Assembly: GCA_022432975.1 (NCBI GenBank)
Contig: CM039508.1
Span: 44,357,646 to 44,421,645 of the forward strand
Length of the DNA stretch: 64,000 nucleotides
Origin: Begonia masoniana
Taxonomy: Eukaryota; Streptophyta; Magnoliopsida; Cucurbitales; Begoniaceae
Reading direction: 5' to 3'
In this document: one piece after another, positions 1-12,185 of the stretch
How positions within the stretch are numbered: position 1 is the stretch's first letter
How the letters are laid out: each line of letters opens with the position of its first letter
Notes under the pieces: model-generated
Seen by the model: only the letters and a program-made list of their open reading frames with translations
What the model was told of the DNA's origin: nothing
The model's database searches: none
Translations under genes and position numbers: made by a program

Positions 1-57
1 AAAAGGGTGATAATTAAAATGGTCAGAAAATCACCTGGCCGAAATGTCGGGTGTTAC
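1..57 (-). repeat. Terminal piece of a long LTR
   Basis: The + strand ends in GGGTGTTACA. Read on the minus strand it starts TGTAACACCCGACATTTCGG, close to the start of L11 at 10979 and to the outer end of the gypsy LTR at 45421. The window edge cuts off the rest. No coding content is visible. Confidence 0.5.
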
Positions 58-455
58 ACCAAAGGCCATCAGTCGTCCCACAGGGGCGAACAATCGCCTA
101 AGGGTGAAAGTTCACTCCTGGGCGAACTTTTTACCAAAATTCCAGTGAAGGGGCCGATTGCTCGCACCTTGAGGGTCGAACAATAGCCGGCACTGTTCAT
201 GTGAACAGTACAAGACTGTTCACATGAATAGTGTACTTTACTGTTCATGTGAACAGTGAAAGTTACTGTTCATGTGAATAGTGCCCCCAAAAAATGTTTT
301 AATTAAATTCTATGAAATTAAAAAAAAAAAAAAGTTTACACGTTTTGAGTCCTTTTAAAGATGTACAGTATTTTCAAAGTATTTTAACGAACAGTTTAGT
401 TAGTGACGTCCGAATTATCAATATAGATAATAGGTGAAATTCTACTTATTTAATA
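58..455. other. Palindrome-rich non-coding stretch
   Basis: No gene is seen. Positions 190-285 hold several copies of near-perfect palindromes around TGTTCATGTGAACA, and 100-135 has a GTTCACTCCTG..GCGAAC motif. Both resemble units of the tandem array at 15.8-18.4 kb, so this may be the variable part of another LTR. An A-run lies near 320-333. Confidence 0.35.
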
Positions 456-2641
456 TTGAAAAATACTAGGCCATATTGGCAAGTTATTTGTGTTTTTATT
501 AGTGAGAAAACACAATGTATTAATTTTTATAAATCTAGTTGCGAAGTAGCTAGTATATTTCTTGATTTTTTAAAACCATTTTATGATGCTACAAATGAAT
601 GTTCAGGAATTTATTATCTCACTTCTCATCTTGTTCTCCCAATTTTTATAAACTTAACGGGTAATTTTGCACAATATCGACATAGGGGTGGGCACGGGCC
701 GGTTCAGTCCGGTCCCGAGCCCAGACTGAAACCGGACCGAGTCTTCGGGAAATTTTTCCCGAAGACCGGAACCGGCCCTGGGAGGAACCTGGACCGGACC
801 AAAAATTTGGTCCGGTCCCGGTTTCTCCTACCCTAATATTTTTTTTTTTAAGTTGTTAATTTATAAATTTTCCACCCTAATATTCGCAGCAAAATCGAGC
901 CCTACTCTGTGAGTGAGGAGAGAGGCCCGATGACCAGCCGACGACCAGGCGAAGACAGGCGAGGCGAGGCGTCGGGAGGGATTCTGCGAGTGCTGCTCTC
1001 AGCTTCTCGGCTTGGTTTTGATTTGCGACGCTATTTTCTCATAAATGAGTTTGTTTTCTTGTTGAGTTTGTCACTGAACTCTGCAAATGAAGCTCCTCTA
1101 CTCTTCTTTGTTTGTGTTCGTCTTTGTGAATTTGATCTCTGCAAAAAAATCTTTAATTTTTTTTTTCGTTTTTTTTTGTTTTATCGAATCACTATTTTAC
1201 TGGTAGAAATTTTTCTTCCTTTCCATTTTCTTTCCTCTCCGAGAGTTCCATTTGAACTTTATTTCGTCTTCCATTAATGATTTTTTTTATGCAGTAGAAC
1301 AAAATTTGGGTCCGTGGAAGAACAAAATTATGGAGGCTACGCAAGCCCCTACACCTGCAAACAATGACCCTCAGAACAAGCTTGTGTTGGCAGCTAATAC
1401 AACGAGGTCGGGAAGTGGGAGGGCGAATTCGAGAGTCGGGTAACTCCTGGAACTTGGAAGGCTGGAACTGATGAGTCTTTAAGTTCGGTCCACCGGTCCG
1501 GTCCCGGTTCTTCGGGATTTCAGACACTGGAACCTGGACCGGACCAAAGGACCTCGGTTCCAAGGGCTTTGGACCGAAGACAGGACCGCGGTCCCTCAAA
1601 TAGGGACCAAACCCGGACCGAAACCACCGGTCTGGTCCGGTTCTCGGTTCTCGGTTCTCGGTCCACGGTCTGGTCCTGCCCACCCCTATATCGACATATA
1701 GATGAATTTAAAGATATACTTAATAAAACAAAAATAAAATTTAAAAAATATTGACTTAACATTCCTCATACTTTTTGTTATGCATGTATAATGGATTCTA
1801 GATATAAGTTAAGAGAAATATATCTCATTGTTAATAAAATTTTTAATAATTTACAAACTTCTTCTTTATTTTCTATAGATCAAATAACACATGGAAGTTT
1901 ATATTCTTCTTATGAATCTAAATATTCTAATGTTAGTCATTCACGTGTTTCTTCACATGTTAGCTCAAGTAGTGGTGGTGGAAATATTGTACGTTCACAA
2001 TTTGGTATTCATGAAAGATCAGATTTTGAATGAGAACAAGTCGACCCTTTTGCCCTCAAACTTTGAATGTTTGATCGGTTTTTTACAATCCTTCTTCAAT
2101 CAAAGGTTAGTCCTCAAATTGAGTTTCAATTTAGGTGGAGATTGAGACTCCAATTGTTGCCAAGTCCATGGTTGTTTGGCGACTCTTATTCCTTACCTTT
2201 TCTTCACCTTTTCTAACACCTTAGAGAGGTAAGAAGAGTGGAGCAAACCAAGACTTGTGCCGTTGTAATTTTCTTAGGAAAATTACATTCACCTGAAAGT
2301 ACATAAGTTGCTCTCAAGCCGATTACGTTGTATTAATTAAAGATTTCCATTATTTACATTTTACACGACTAAGTATTTATTATATTTTATCATTAATATA
2401 ATAAATATTTATTATAATTTTAATAAATAAAAGATTAATGAAATATATAATATATTTATATAAAATAATTTTATTTATGTAATCTCGGCTTGGCTGGGCT
2501 CGGCTCGGCTCGTTAGGCTCGTGGCTCGTGAGCTGGCTCGAGTTGGAAATTTTTTAGGTCAGCTCGTTAGGCTCGGAGAACCGGCCCGAACCGCCGGTCC
2601 GATCCGGTTTTGCGGTTTTGGGCCGGTTCTGCCCACCCCTA
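456..2641 (+). pseudogene. Remnant of a hAT transposon with C-terminal transposase fragments
   Basis: Two coding pieces flank a younger insertion. Before it (about 540-680) the frame reads FLDFLKPFYDATNECSG, a form seen in RICESLEEPER-type hAT transposases. After it (1697-2034) comes DEFKDILNKTKIKFKKY and then MDSRYKL, the family's DPRYKL signature with P changed to S. A TGA at 1752-1754 sits where the family has Trp. The 3' end is GC-rich and finishes TGCCCACCCCTA at 2641, a hAT-type terminus. The 5' terminus is not seen. The element abuts codon 9 of a receptor-kinase stub. It is inactive. The family call is from recognised motifs, not a search. Confidence 0.6.
683..1688. mobile_element. Non-autonomous hAT element nested in the older hAT transposase
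   Basis: The ends are TAGGGGTGGGCA and its inverse TGCCCACCCCTA, flanked by a perfect 8-bp duplication TATCGACA (675-682 and 1689-1696), as expected for hAT insertion. Both subterminal regions are rich in CCGGTCCGGT and GGACCGG motifs. The 1006-bp element encodes no recognisable transposase; open frames in it are low-complexity products of these repeats. It splits the transposase reading frame of the older element. Confidence 0.85.
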
Positions 2642-2669
2642 CCTTGATGAACCAACAACAAAAGTGCAT
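2642..2669 (-). pseudogene. Five-prime stub of an LRR receptor-kinase copy (RLK0)
   Basis: Read on the minus strand this encodes MHFCCWFIK, the same N-terminus as RLK1 (MPLCCWF), RLK2 (MYLCCWF) and RLK3 (MHLCCWF). The sequence to its right matches the upstream regions of those genes. Homology stops exactly at the hAT terminus at 2641, so the hAT element entered at about codon 9. The rest of this copy is not in the window. Confidence 0.7.
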
Positions 2670-3969
2670 CCTATATGCCTGTAAGCTTTGTATTTATTTC
2701 AAATCTAAAAAAAAAGACAAATAAATATTTATTATTTTTCAATTATTATATAGTCTCGATCACCTTAATTGGCTTTAAAAGCATGCAGATAAGGCTTTGT
2801 ATATTTCAATGATCTAATTCTTGATGTTAAGTTTGGTTTTTACTGCACCAAAGATGGCAAGTTAAGCCTTAAGGGTTAGGGTCAGAGGTCACTTGAAAAT
2901 GGACTCAAAGATAATCTTCTTCTATTCTTGCCTCAGTTAAGTCATTTATCAAAATATTAGGAATACACAGACAAGGCCTCAGCTTATCCTAAGTGCTAAA
3001 AATTTTGAGTTTAAGTAATTGCCATGTCTTATAATTCCAAGCTAGGAACTCCTACAAGGTTTAGAAAGTGAAGAGAATGACAACTTGTGATGTGTGATAA
3101 GATCATTAATTTTATTACTGGAAACAATTTAAATTAGAGTGTGACAGCTAGTGAGCATGAAAATTTGAAGATAACTAAAGAAATTTACCAACTTTAAGAG
3201 ATGTTCTTTGAGGATTTCTTCAGCATATTTGGCCACTTGAAGTCAGCCTTTGGCAAGGAAGACCCTACAGTCAATAAAATGCCTAATAAATTATGAGAAG
3301 GACTTGTCGGTGTCTTGTTTTGAAAACTAAACTTGACTTTTCAAAGTCATTGCAGCAAGTCTGGCTTAATCAATAATTCAAAAAATGACTTCATCAAGTT
3401 GATGTAAGCACTTCCCATGTATCACTATCATAAAATTTAATGGGACAGTGCATTGTATAGTGAATACTTATCCGAAACTGGTGCTTCAAATACACTTTTT
3501 AGTTGATTTTTCAAATAACTTGAAAACAATGCAAAAATGTTGAACATACAATGTATAACAACTACTAAACTGCATAAATACTGTACTTTGGAATATCATC
3601 AAAAGAATCCAAAGTAATTCAGTTGAAAATGAAGATCATTAAAACCATGGAGCTGGAAAAACCTTTACAACAAAATTACAAACACATGTTTTTTGAAAGG
3701 TTAATCAAAGAATTTATACAATTAATTGTCTATTGTTGAAATATAGAGCAGCTGAACAATTAATTAAACCCAAGAAAATTCTTGGCTCATTTATCTAAAT
3801 ATTTGAGCGAGTTGACCCATTAAGTTGACCGAGTTGTGTAATGCTTGAACAAGTCTAGAAAAAATTAATCATAGCTCAGTCTGTGATGATCCAAACAATG
3901 TATCATAAGCATAACAAGTCCACTTCGAGCAAATATTTACAAATTTACGTAGAATGATGAAAGCCTCTT
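2670..3969. other. Duplicated intergenic spacer (RLK upstream to PPR downstream)
   Basis: No gene is seen. Blocks recur at 19300-19500, 21000-21500 and 38650-38930, for example the stretch around GAGATGTTCTT at 3200. They mark this as part of the segmental duplication unit. Confidence 0.6.
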
Positions 3970-4639
3970 TTAGTTGGCAACCGAAGTTTCAAACTGTGAA
4001 CCAATTAACTCATCAACAAATTCAGACCCCTTTAAAACATTTTCTTTGCAAACCATAGAAATAATCATGCCCCAGCCCTCTGCATTAACAACATTAACTT
4101 TGCCAAGAATGTCCAAGACCACCAACAGGACCTCCATATCACCTTCTACGCACAATCTATCTACAAGTTTATTCACACTCAATCTCAGAGGTAGATAGTT
4201 CTTAAATGCCATCTCATCTAATATTGAAGCAGCTTCCCTGAACCTAATATTCTGTAACGCCCCGAGTTTTCTGAACCCGGTTCGTTACTCATAAATCCGA
4301 ACATAACTAAGAAATTTTGGAGCAAATAAAAAAAATGGTCGAAAGTCAAAATATGACATTTTGCTAAGACCTCAAAACACTAAAACTTGCAGCGGAAATC
4401 CTTTTGAATGGAATAAAGTTAAGCAAAATTATAAGATAATTTTTAAGGAATCTGTAAAAGAAATATTGAGAAATAACTTGGCCAGAATAGATGAAAGCTT
4501 AAGTGTGAAATACTCAAAATTTGTAAAAGTCAAACGCATCTGCTGCTGAACAAAGTCAACGAAAAAGGGCAGAAACAAAACCGAAGGTTTCCACCGATGA
4601 CGTCTTCCGGAGGAATCATTCTTCAAACCTCAGCCGGTC

Positions 4640-5125
4640 ACAAAACGACAAATACATTTACTCACATCTTCCGGTAGATAAAATACTCGACATCATCCGG
4701 TTATAAAACGACAAAAGACTTTTACCTTCATCATCCGATAGATGAAATACTTGACATCATCCGGTTACAAAACGACAAATACATTTACTCACATCTTCCG
4801 GTAGATAAAATACTCGATATCATCCGGTTACAAAACGACAAAAGACTTTTACCTTCATCATCCGATGGATGAAATACTCGACATCATCCGGTTACAAAAC
4901 GACAAAAGACTTTTACCTTCATCAACCGATGATGAAATACTCAACATCATCCGGTTACAAAACGACAAATTTTCTACTTATATCTTCCGATGGCTTCCAC
5001 TGAAGACATCATCCGATGACTTTACTGAAGACATCATCCGATGACTTTACTGAAGACATCATCCAATAGCTTTCACTGAAGACATCATTCGATGACTTTA
5101 CTTAGGACATCTTCCGATAGACCAA
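4640..5125. repeat. Degenerate tandem array in L4
   Basis: Units of about 60-65 bp built on CATCATCCGGTTACAAAACG run to about 4980. Shorter units of about 25 bp around GAAGACATCATCCGATGAC follow. Several units contain small palindromes such as TCATCCGATGGATGA. It lies between the acidic frame and the LTR 3' end in LTR orientation. Confidence 0.8.
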
Positions 5126-5462
5126 AAATACTCAACGCAAACAGCATAGCAGCAATTTCACTCTAACGACGAAAACTCTGACTACCAAAAGAACTTGAGC
5201 AATTTACTAAAAATTCGTTCGAAACCACTTAAATTCAGACACTACTCCAACATTTGGTAAAAACCACTATTAACACCAACAGAGTATGATTGTCTGGAAG
5301 AAAATCTCATAAAGAATTCAGAAACATTAAAACTACTACTGTCATAAAACTCAACAAATTTAAATCGATTCATTATCCATTAAACCTTCACAACTCTTGA
5401 CATCAGTTAAGTCGCCTCATCAGAACACCAAGTCGAGACTTGGGTGTGCTCCTTCAACCTGT

Positions 5463-5545
5463 CTAAACCTCATTGTACTCAGGAAAAATTCCTTCAGAAG
5501 CTTCTTCACCTACACCACAAAACTCATCTATTAGCCTAATGCTAA
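5463..5545 (-). promoter_or_regulatory. L4 hairpin, acceptor-like site and acidic frame
   Basis: On the minus strand TTAGC-ATTAG-GCTAA (5545-5531) can form a 5-bp hairpin. Twenty bases later comes GTGTAG|G. The frame from there (5510-5463) reads GEEASEGIFPEYNEV and stops. The same layout recurs in six other LTRs of the window with different but still paired stem sequence. Whether it is spliced or translated is unknown. Confidence 0.6.
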
Positions 5546-5950
5546 ATAAGTAAAACGATAATGAAATGAAATGCTGAAGCAAAATTCCTAGACATGCAGT
5601 TTCTACTTTCACATCTCTGTTGCGTATGCGTTCATTCACTAATCTGATCCGTCAATTCCATTGGGAGTGGGACAGCTCTCCCAAAGTTATAAATCCTCTT
5701 CATTAGTTAAGGGGCAGATTAGTTCCCTTAATAGCTATAGTGATCCTATATTCCACTTGGGAAGTGGATCAATCTTCTCAAAGTTATAAATCTCTTCATA
5801 AGTTAAGGGGTGGATTAGTTCCCTTAATAGCTTGTCTGTTGCAATCATTACATTCCTTACCAGCCAATACATGAAGAATTTATTTTCGTATTCTTTCAAA
5901 AACATGATGCATGACATACAGAAAATTTTTAAGCACACACACAACCTACT

Positions 5951-5997
5951 GTTTTGTGATGTAGGCCCGAAGACACATGCATACTTTACTTACCTGG
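5951..5997 (-). promoter_or_regulatory. L4 donor-like block
   Basis: The minus strand reads CCAG|GTAAGT (break at 5994/5993), then CTTCGGG, then CCTACATCACAAAAC (5965-5951). The last block is complementary to GTTTTGTGGTGTAGG at the acceptor (5523-5509), with 14 Watson-Crick pairs and one G-U. Similar blocks occur in L12 and L63. Confidence 0.6.
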
Positions 5998-7646
5998 CTT
6001 CTTAGACAAGCTCGATTGTAAATCACTTCGGGTTTTGCTCAAATCTAAAACCATAGACAGAGCATACATTAAACTTTCACTAAACTTCATTCTAAACCAT
6101 CTAAAAATCTAAGGGGACTAGTTTGGGAGCTCAGTTCATAGTACATTCCCGATTCACCACAAAACCAAGACTAACTCGCACCTACAGCATTTCTCAAAAC
6201 TCACATTCTTCCGTAAGCAAACCAACAAATGTATACTCTATAACCATCCTAAATCATCAGCAAGAAGAAAGATCGAGGGGAAACTCACCTAGACTGGAGA
6301 AATCGGAGGGAGAATCTCTTAGAGCACCCTGCTGAAACGAGAGCTGAAAGGGAAATAGAAAACAGTGGCGGCTATTGTGCATTAATCACAAATCCACTTC
6401 CCTTAAATAGGTTATCCACTATTAAATCCCCAATTACAATTTTGCCCTTACCTAGTCATTGATTAACCAAATCACTAATTTCTCCCTAATTTCAACCCTA
6501 AAATGTACATCACACATTGGTAAAATAATTCGATTATAAAGGAACCGGGTGTTAAATATTCTCACAAAGCCCGTCAAAAGACTCCTAAATGACACCACGT
6601 CCGGGTGACATCCCCGCCTGGGCATATCTTCCAGTAGCTCACTTGCTTCGCACCATTTTCCCTCATTTTCCCTCTCTCCACAGATTATCAATAATGACAT
6701 TGAAACTTGTTACATCTGGCTTACACCCCTTCTCCACCATATGATCGATCTAATATTTTCAAACCTAATTAAAAATCTCTGTTTGCATTAATCATAGCGT
6801 TGTAAGTCACTGTATCAGGCTTGCACCCTTTCTCTCTCATTTCATCTAAAAGATGAAAAACCTCCTCCTTTCTGCCAACTTTAAAAAGACTAGAAATAAG
6901 AGTAGAGTAAACTGTTGAGTCTAGCTTTATATTTCTTGTTATCATCTCTTCCTTGAACTTAAAAGCTGAAGTAAGTTCACCAAATCCACAGAGCCCTTTG
7001 ATTAATATGGTGTATACAAATGCATTAGGACAAACCTCTTTCCATATCCGATTTCAGCTTTAGAGCTTCGTCTAGTTTAGAATTCAAGCACAACCCATAA
7101 ATTAAAGTCCCACATGTCACCACATTTGGGTTAATCTCTTTGTTCCGCATTTCGTCGATTAGCTGATGTGCAACATTCAAATTTCGATTCAGGCAACTAG
7201 CATGGATCAGTATATTGTAAGTACAAGCATCCGGTGTGTCATATTTTGCATTTTCTCAAACTTTCTGCACTTCAAGAGCGCATCCAACAACGAATTAAGG
7301 GATTTAACAGTCCGTTGGCAAAGAAAGGACGAAATCAGTTCATAAACTCGAAATGCTTGAACGTAGAGATGAGCACGGCCATAAAACGAAATAACATTGC
7401 AGAAGAGGATTTCGTGAGGAGCAATTGAAGAAGAACTTTCTCCAATTCGTAGAACATTTTAGCACTGCCAAGCTTGGAAATGATGAGGTCGTAGGAGATG
7501 AGTGAATAGCGAAAGGATTTCTCATTCGAGGTGGGGGTAGCAGGATAAGGGTTCTGGAAGAGTTGAAAAGCAAGTTTCGGGTCCTTCTGGAGACGAATAA
7601 GAGAAGAGAGGCGAAATGGGGAGACTGATGTGCTTGCTTTAATCAA

Positions 7647-8066
7647 GATCGCAGTTGGGTTTCTCCTTCAATCGATCTTCATTCCTCAGAACTCCAACAG
7701 AGAAATTAAATAGATTTGTTGAAAAATAGATAGAGCCTCTCACGAAATTGGCTTTTCGATTCGTTCAGCTTCATCGCAAGCATTCTCAATTGGCATTGGA
7801 TTCCAGGGTGATTATGTAGGGAATTAATTTTGAGATTTTCGAGATTAATTTATTTTAAGATTCTACAAAAGATGTTACAATTTCTCTGTTGATCGCGCTT
7901 GATTGATGCTAAGGAAAACATGCTATTAGTATAATGTTAGCAGATTTAAGCTCGAATGTTCGTGAATTTTAATGATATTTCACCAAATATTTTTGGATAA
8001 AAACCATTCGAAAAGAAAGCAAATTCATCTAACCTTCTTACCCATTACAACTTACAAATCATCTTT
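7647..8066. other. Spacer between PPR copy 1 and RLK1
   Basis: No gene is seen. The sequence from about 7720 onward (CGAAATTGGCTTTT...) recurs after the Copia insertion at 32230-32540 and partly at 55890-56010. It is the conserved region downstream of the receptor kinases. Confidence 0.6.
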
Positions 8067-11000
8067 TCAACTTTGATGATCCATGGAGAGCACTGTAGTT
8101 TTAATCTTATGCAACTCTGTGATAACATTCTCGATATCCATCCGATCACCAGGAGACTCCATGAAACATGCCAGACCAAGCTTTAATAGTGAAACCAAAC
8201 AGTTCATCGTCTTATGATCAATTGGTATAATGAAAGATAAAAGAATACTATCGACAATGTTGATCACTTGACTCAACAAAGCCATAACAACGTATGAATG
8301 TAGATCGAGTTCTCCTACAAACATCATATCAGTCGGTCGTTTCCCTGTTCTCATTTCCAACAATAATATTCCATAGCTATATGTGTCGCCCTTAGTTGAA
8401 ACATCAGTTCCTTGTCCATATTCTGTATTTAAAAAAAAATCATGAAAAATAGATGAATGAAACTTAATAGAATTGAAAATTCAAGATTTTCACGACCAGT
8501 TTGTACCTGGAGCAACATATCCAACCGTTCCTCAAATGGCAATAGAGCTACATTCACTAACATTGGTGTAATTTGTAAGAAGTTTCGCAAGTCTGAAATC
8601 TCTAACATGCGCAGTCATACTTTCATCGAGAAGAATGTTAGATGGCTTTAAATCACAATGAACAATTGGAATATGACAACGAAGATGAAGATAATCGAGT
8701 GCTACAGTAACATTGATGGCTATATTTACTCGGTGAAGAAGGTTCAGACATCGTCCTTCATTTAGGTCTTGGCTTCCAGCGTGCAACCACGAGTCTAAAT
8801 TTCCTTTAGGCATGAACTCATACACAATAGCTTTGAAATTATTTCCCTTAAAATCAATGGTGGAGCATGAAGTTATCGTCTTTAGTAGATTTCTATGATG
8901 AATAGTCCTCAAAGCTTCACACTCAGCTGTGAAACTCTTGACTGCTCCACGAAGCTGAAGGTTGAGAACTTTAATGGCAAAGGTTTGGCCCACTTATTCA
9001 AGGACTCCTTTATAGACTGAGCTAAAATATCATTTTGCAATCAAATTGTCAAAAGAAAAGTTATTGGTTGCGTTGAGTAGATCACCATATGACACTTTCA
9101 CGAAAAGAGACGGCTTTGAAACCAATTGAGTCTCTTTTGGTTTCCTTCCCATTTTCTTTCCAATAAAAAAAAAAGAGTAGAGATGATAATAAAACTAACC
9201 CAAACAGAGAAGTGCATACTGATATAACAATCTTGAGCTTGCGAGTCAATTGAGGCATTCTCCTTGCTTCATTGAGGCAAATGGGTAGGTTTAGAAACGC
9301 TGCACCACCACAGAGTTTGATATTTCCACTCAATGAGATGGCTGACACATTTGAAAAAGCTCCAGCAATTGGAACCTTGCCATCAAAATTGTTGAATGAT
9401 AAATTTAATAAACTCATGGAAAATTTGGAGAAATAGTCTGGAATTTGCCCCGATACGTTGTTAGAAGAAAGGTCAAGTACTCTAATGCCTTGTAATGAAC
9501 TAAAGCTTGAAGGAATGGGTCCGTAAAAGTTGTTGCCTTGCATGGCAAGATATTTCAGGCTGACGCAACTCCCTAATTCACTGGGAAGTGTTCCTGAAAA
9601 ATCATTATAAGATAAATCCAAAGAAGTCGTGGTTTTTAAATTACCAATTTCATGAGGTAATTCTCCACTGAGTTTGTTTTGAGATAAATCCAATAATTCT
9701 CCTACTTGCGTAAGGGAAAATACTTGTTTAGAAATGACGCCACTAAGGCTATTATTACGAAACGACAAAAATGTCAACTGGTTGCAATTTTTGATACTCG
9801 CATGAATAACTCCATGAAATTTGTTACTTTGAAGGTCAAGGAAAATCAGTTTTGTCAAGTTTCCTATGGTCTTTGGAATTTCTCTTGTAAGGTTGTTCCA
9901 TGCTACACTAAGTTTTCTTAAATTTTGAAGGTTGCCTATTTCTAAGGGCAAGTTTCCTTGAAAATCATTCTCTTCCAAGCCTAGCACATTTAAGTTCACA
10001 AGATTTCCTAATCCCGATGGTATTTCACCAAACAATTGATTATTTCCAAATGTCAACCTTGAAAGTTGAGTAGATAGGTTGGCAAATGAATTTGGAATAA
10101 CGGCTTGAAAGCCATTATTTTCGAAACCTAGTTCAAATAAGTGGCTACAATTGACTAATGTGTTGAGGAAATCCAAATCATCGTGATCCCCATTTCCAAG
10201 ATAATTAGAACTCAAAACAAGCTTTGTCAAATTTTTCACGTCACCAAAATTGACTCCCACCTTGCTAGAAAAGTTATTGGGACCTAGTTGAAGTTTCTCG
10301 AGATTGGAAGCATTGGAAAAAGAAAGAGGAATGAGAGCAGTAAAGTTGTTTATGGCCACTAGAAATTCTCTTAGGTTAGGAAAGAGAGGCCTATATTTGG
10401 TGGAAGGCTTCCATGAAGTTGATTTTGAGCTAGAGAGATTATTTCGACCAAGGAAAGGTTGTAGATTGATGAGGGTAAGGTCCCCGAAAGTCCATTGCCA
10501 TGGAATGCTAAATGTTTCAAGTTTTTCAAATGACCTATTGAAGCAGGTATGCTTCCCTCTAATAGGTTATTACCAATCGAAAGAATTTCCAACGAGGTTA
10601 GATTTGCTATGGTTGAAGGTATGGCTCCCCTGATGTTGTTATTATTAAATCCAAGACGTTTAAGCCGAGAGATAGATAATATGTGGTTTGGAAAGTCTCC
10701 GACCAACTTGTTCCAACTAAGATAGAGATAAATGAGGTTGGTGCAGCGAGAAAGATTGCTAGGAATCTCTCCGTCTAAATAATTGTTTCCTAAGATCAAA
10801 CTTTGCAGTCTTGTTAACTGCCCGATCTCCTGTGGTATTTTGCCATGAAATGTGTTGTTTTCCAAATACAAATGTCTAAGGAAAGTTAGGTTTCCCAACA
10901 TAGGAGACAGAGAACCCACCAAGCTTTTAGAATTGAGGTCTAAAACGGTGACTCGTTGATGGCGACGGCCACAAGTGATGTAACACCCGGCATTTTGGCC

Positions 11001-12096
11001 ATGTAAATATTCCTTGGATTATTAAACAGAATTAATGGGATATTAATACAATGTATGTTTTTACGAATTTGCTGATTTTTTCAATTGAATGGGAGTGATT
11101 CGTAAAACCGAATCGGCGACCTAAATAGTAATTTAGTTAAAAATCAATGGAATGACATTTTAGGAAAAGCAATTAAGGTTGGTTTGACACTTGGCAAACT
11201 TGTTGAAGAAGACAAGCTTCCTCTCTTCTCTTCTCTCCTACGTGAAACCTTCCATTTTCTCATCTTCTCTTCTCCGTATTCTCTCCTCTTTCTCTCTTCC
11301 AGACGACAAGCGTCCATCGAAGCTCCCTCGATCTCCTCAGTTTCTTCTATTTTTCTGCCTAAGGTAAGCATCTACTTATGCTAGCGAGTATGGACAAGTT
11401 AAACGTGAGTTTTGTTGAAGTTTAGGGTTAAGATATTTTGGAGAAAACTCACTGTTTTTGTATGAAAACACGTTGGTTTGTTTTCTAAAGGTTTTAATGG
11501 AGTTTAGAGCATGTCCTACTAAGTTATTAGTTAGCATTTGCAGCTCTGTTTATTTTTCTTACGTGCATGTTATAGGTTCGTGCAACACTGAGACGTTTAA
11601 GACTTTCAACTCTACAGCAAACAAATAAGTTTATGCGTATAAGTTGGCCCTTAAGGCGCTACAGTACGGAGATACTAGGCTTTTGGTTGTCGGGTAGTTA
11701 AGTGGTAGGTTAAGTCCGAAGTTGAAATTGTTTGTTTCTGTCCTTGCTTGTTATCCTGTTTTCTGTTCTGCTTGTCATCATATAGCCTGTTTATGTTATG
11801 TTTAAGCACAATGAATGTTCATGCATACACATTTTCTGGAAAACCTTGTAAATGTTTTCAGCACCAGATTTGAAGTTATGAAAGTTAAAAATGTGAATGT
11901 AATGTATGGTTAAGTGTGGACGAGGAATGGCATCCTGTCATGTACTCCTGTTATGTCCTGTTGTGGCATGTACTCCTGTTGCGTCAGCTCTTCTTCCCAC
12001 TTATACCTTCTTGTCCAGTAAAACGTAATGTAATGTTCATGTATTTGAAAATGTTCATGCACAGCATATGCATCACTTTGCATCGTATGTTCTTAC

Positions 12097-12185
12097 TGAG
12101 CTCTAGGCTCATAGTTGAACTCCCTGTTGTAGGTATGGATCCTCCAGAAGAGGACATTGTGCCTCAAGATGATGAGTTGATGTAG
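12097..12185 (+). promoter_or_regulatory. L11 hairpin, acceptor-like site and acidic frame
   Basis: TGAGC-TCTAG-GCTCA (12097-12111) forms a 5-bp hairpin. Twenty-one bases later TTGTAG|G is reached. The frame from 12132 reads GMDPPEEDIVPQDDELM and stops at 12185. It matches the core of the frames in L45 (DDDFVPQ) and L39 (EDEIVPP). In L11 the frame has its own ATG as second codon. Confidence 0.6.

Larger units (their letters stand above)
4253..6556 (-). mobile_element. Solo-LTR-like element L4 inserted in PPR copy 1
   Basis: It starts TGTAACGCCCCGAG and ends GGGTGTTAAA on the + strand, flanked by a 5-bp duplication TATTC (4248-4252 and 6557-6561). The uninterrupted sequence is visible in PPR copy 2 near 21910. 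TG..CA-like ends with a 5-bp TSD are typical of LTR retrotransposons; the terminal C has become A. No gag-pol and no second LTR are present, so a solo LTR of 2304 bp fits best. It reads on the minus strand and holds a donor-like block, a hairpin, an acceptor-like site, a short acidic frame and then a tandem array. Confidence 0.75.
3970..7646 (-). pseudogene. Pentatricopeptide-repeat (PPR) gene, broken, copy 1
   Basis: The N-terminal piece (7646-7335) reads SPFRLSSLIRLQKDPKLAFQ followed by SYDLIISKLG. From memory this resembles a short P-class PPR gene of the At1g53330 type; P-class PPR proteins bind organellar RNA. That frame ends after 103 residues. Weaker PPR text continues to about 6557 in shifting frames, with a probable internal deletion near 7200-7330. 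The C-terminal piece lies at 4247-3970 (NYLPLRLSVNKLVDRLCVEG, then DELIGSQFETS). A 2.3-kb LTR-type insertion (4253-6556) separates the pieces. Copy 2 (21662-22946) carries the same gene without that insertion. Frame breaks and the insertion make it a pseudogene. Confidence 0.75.

Noticed and set aside
9706..10633. Plus-strand frames inside RLK1 and RLK3 LRR regions
   Set aside because: Antisense shadows of the repeated LRR coding sequence.
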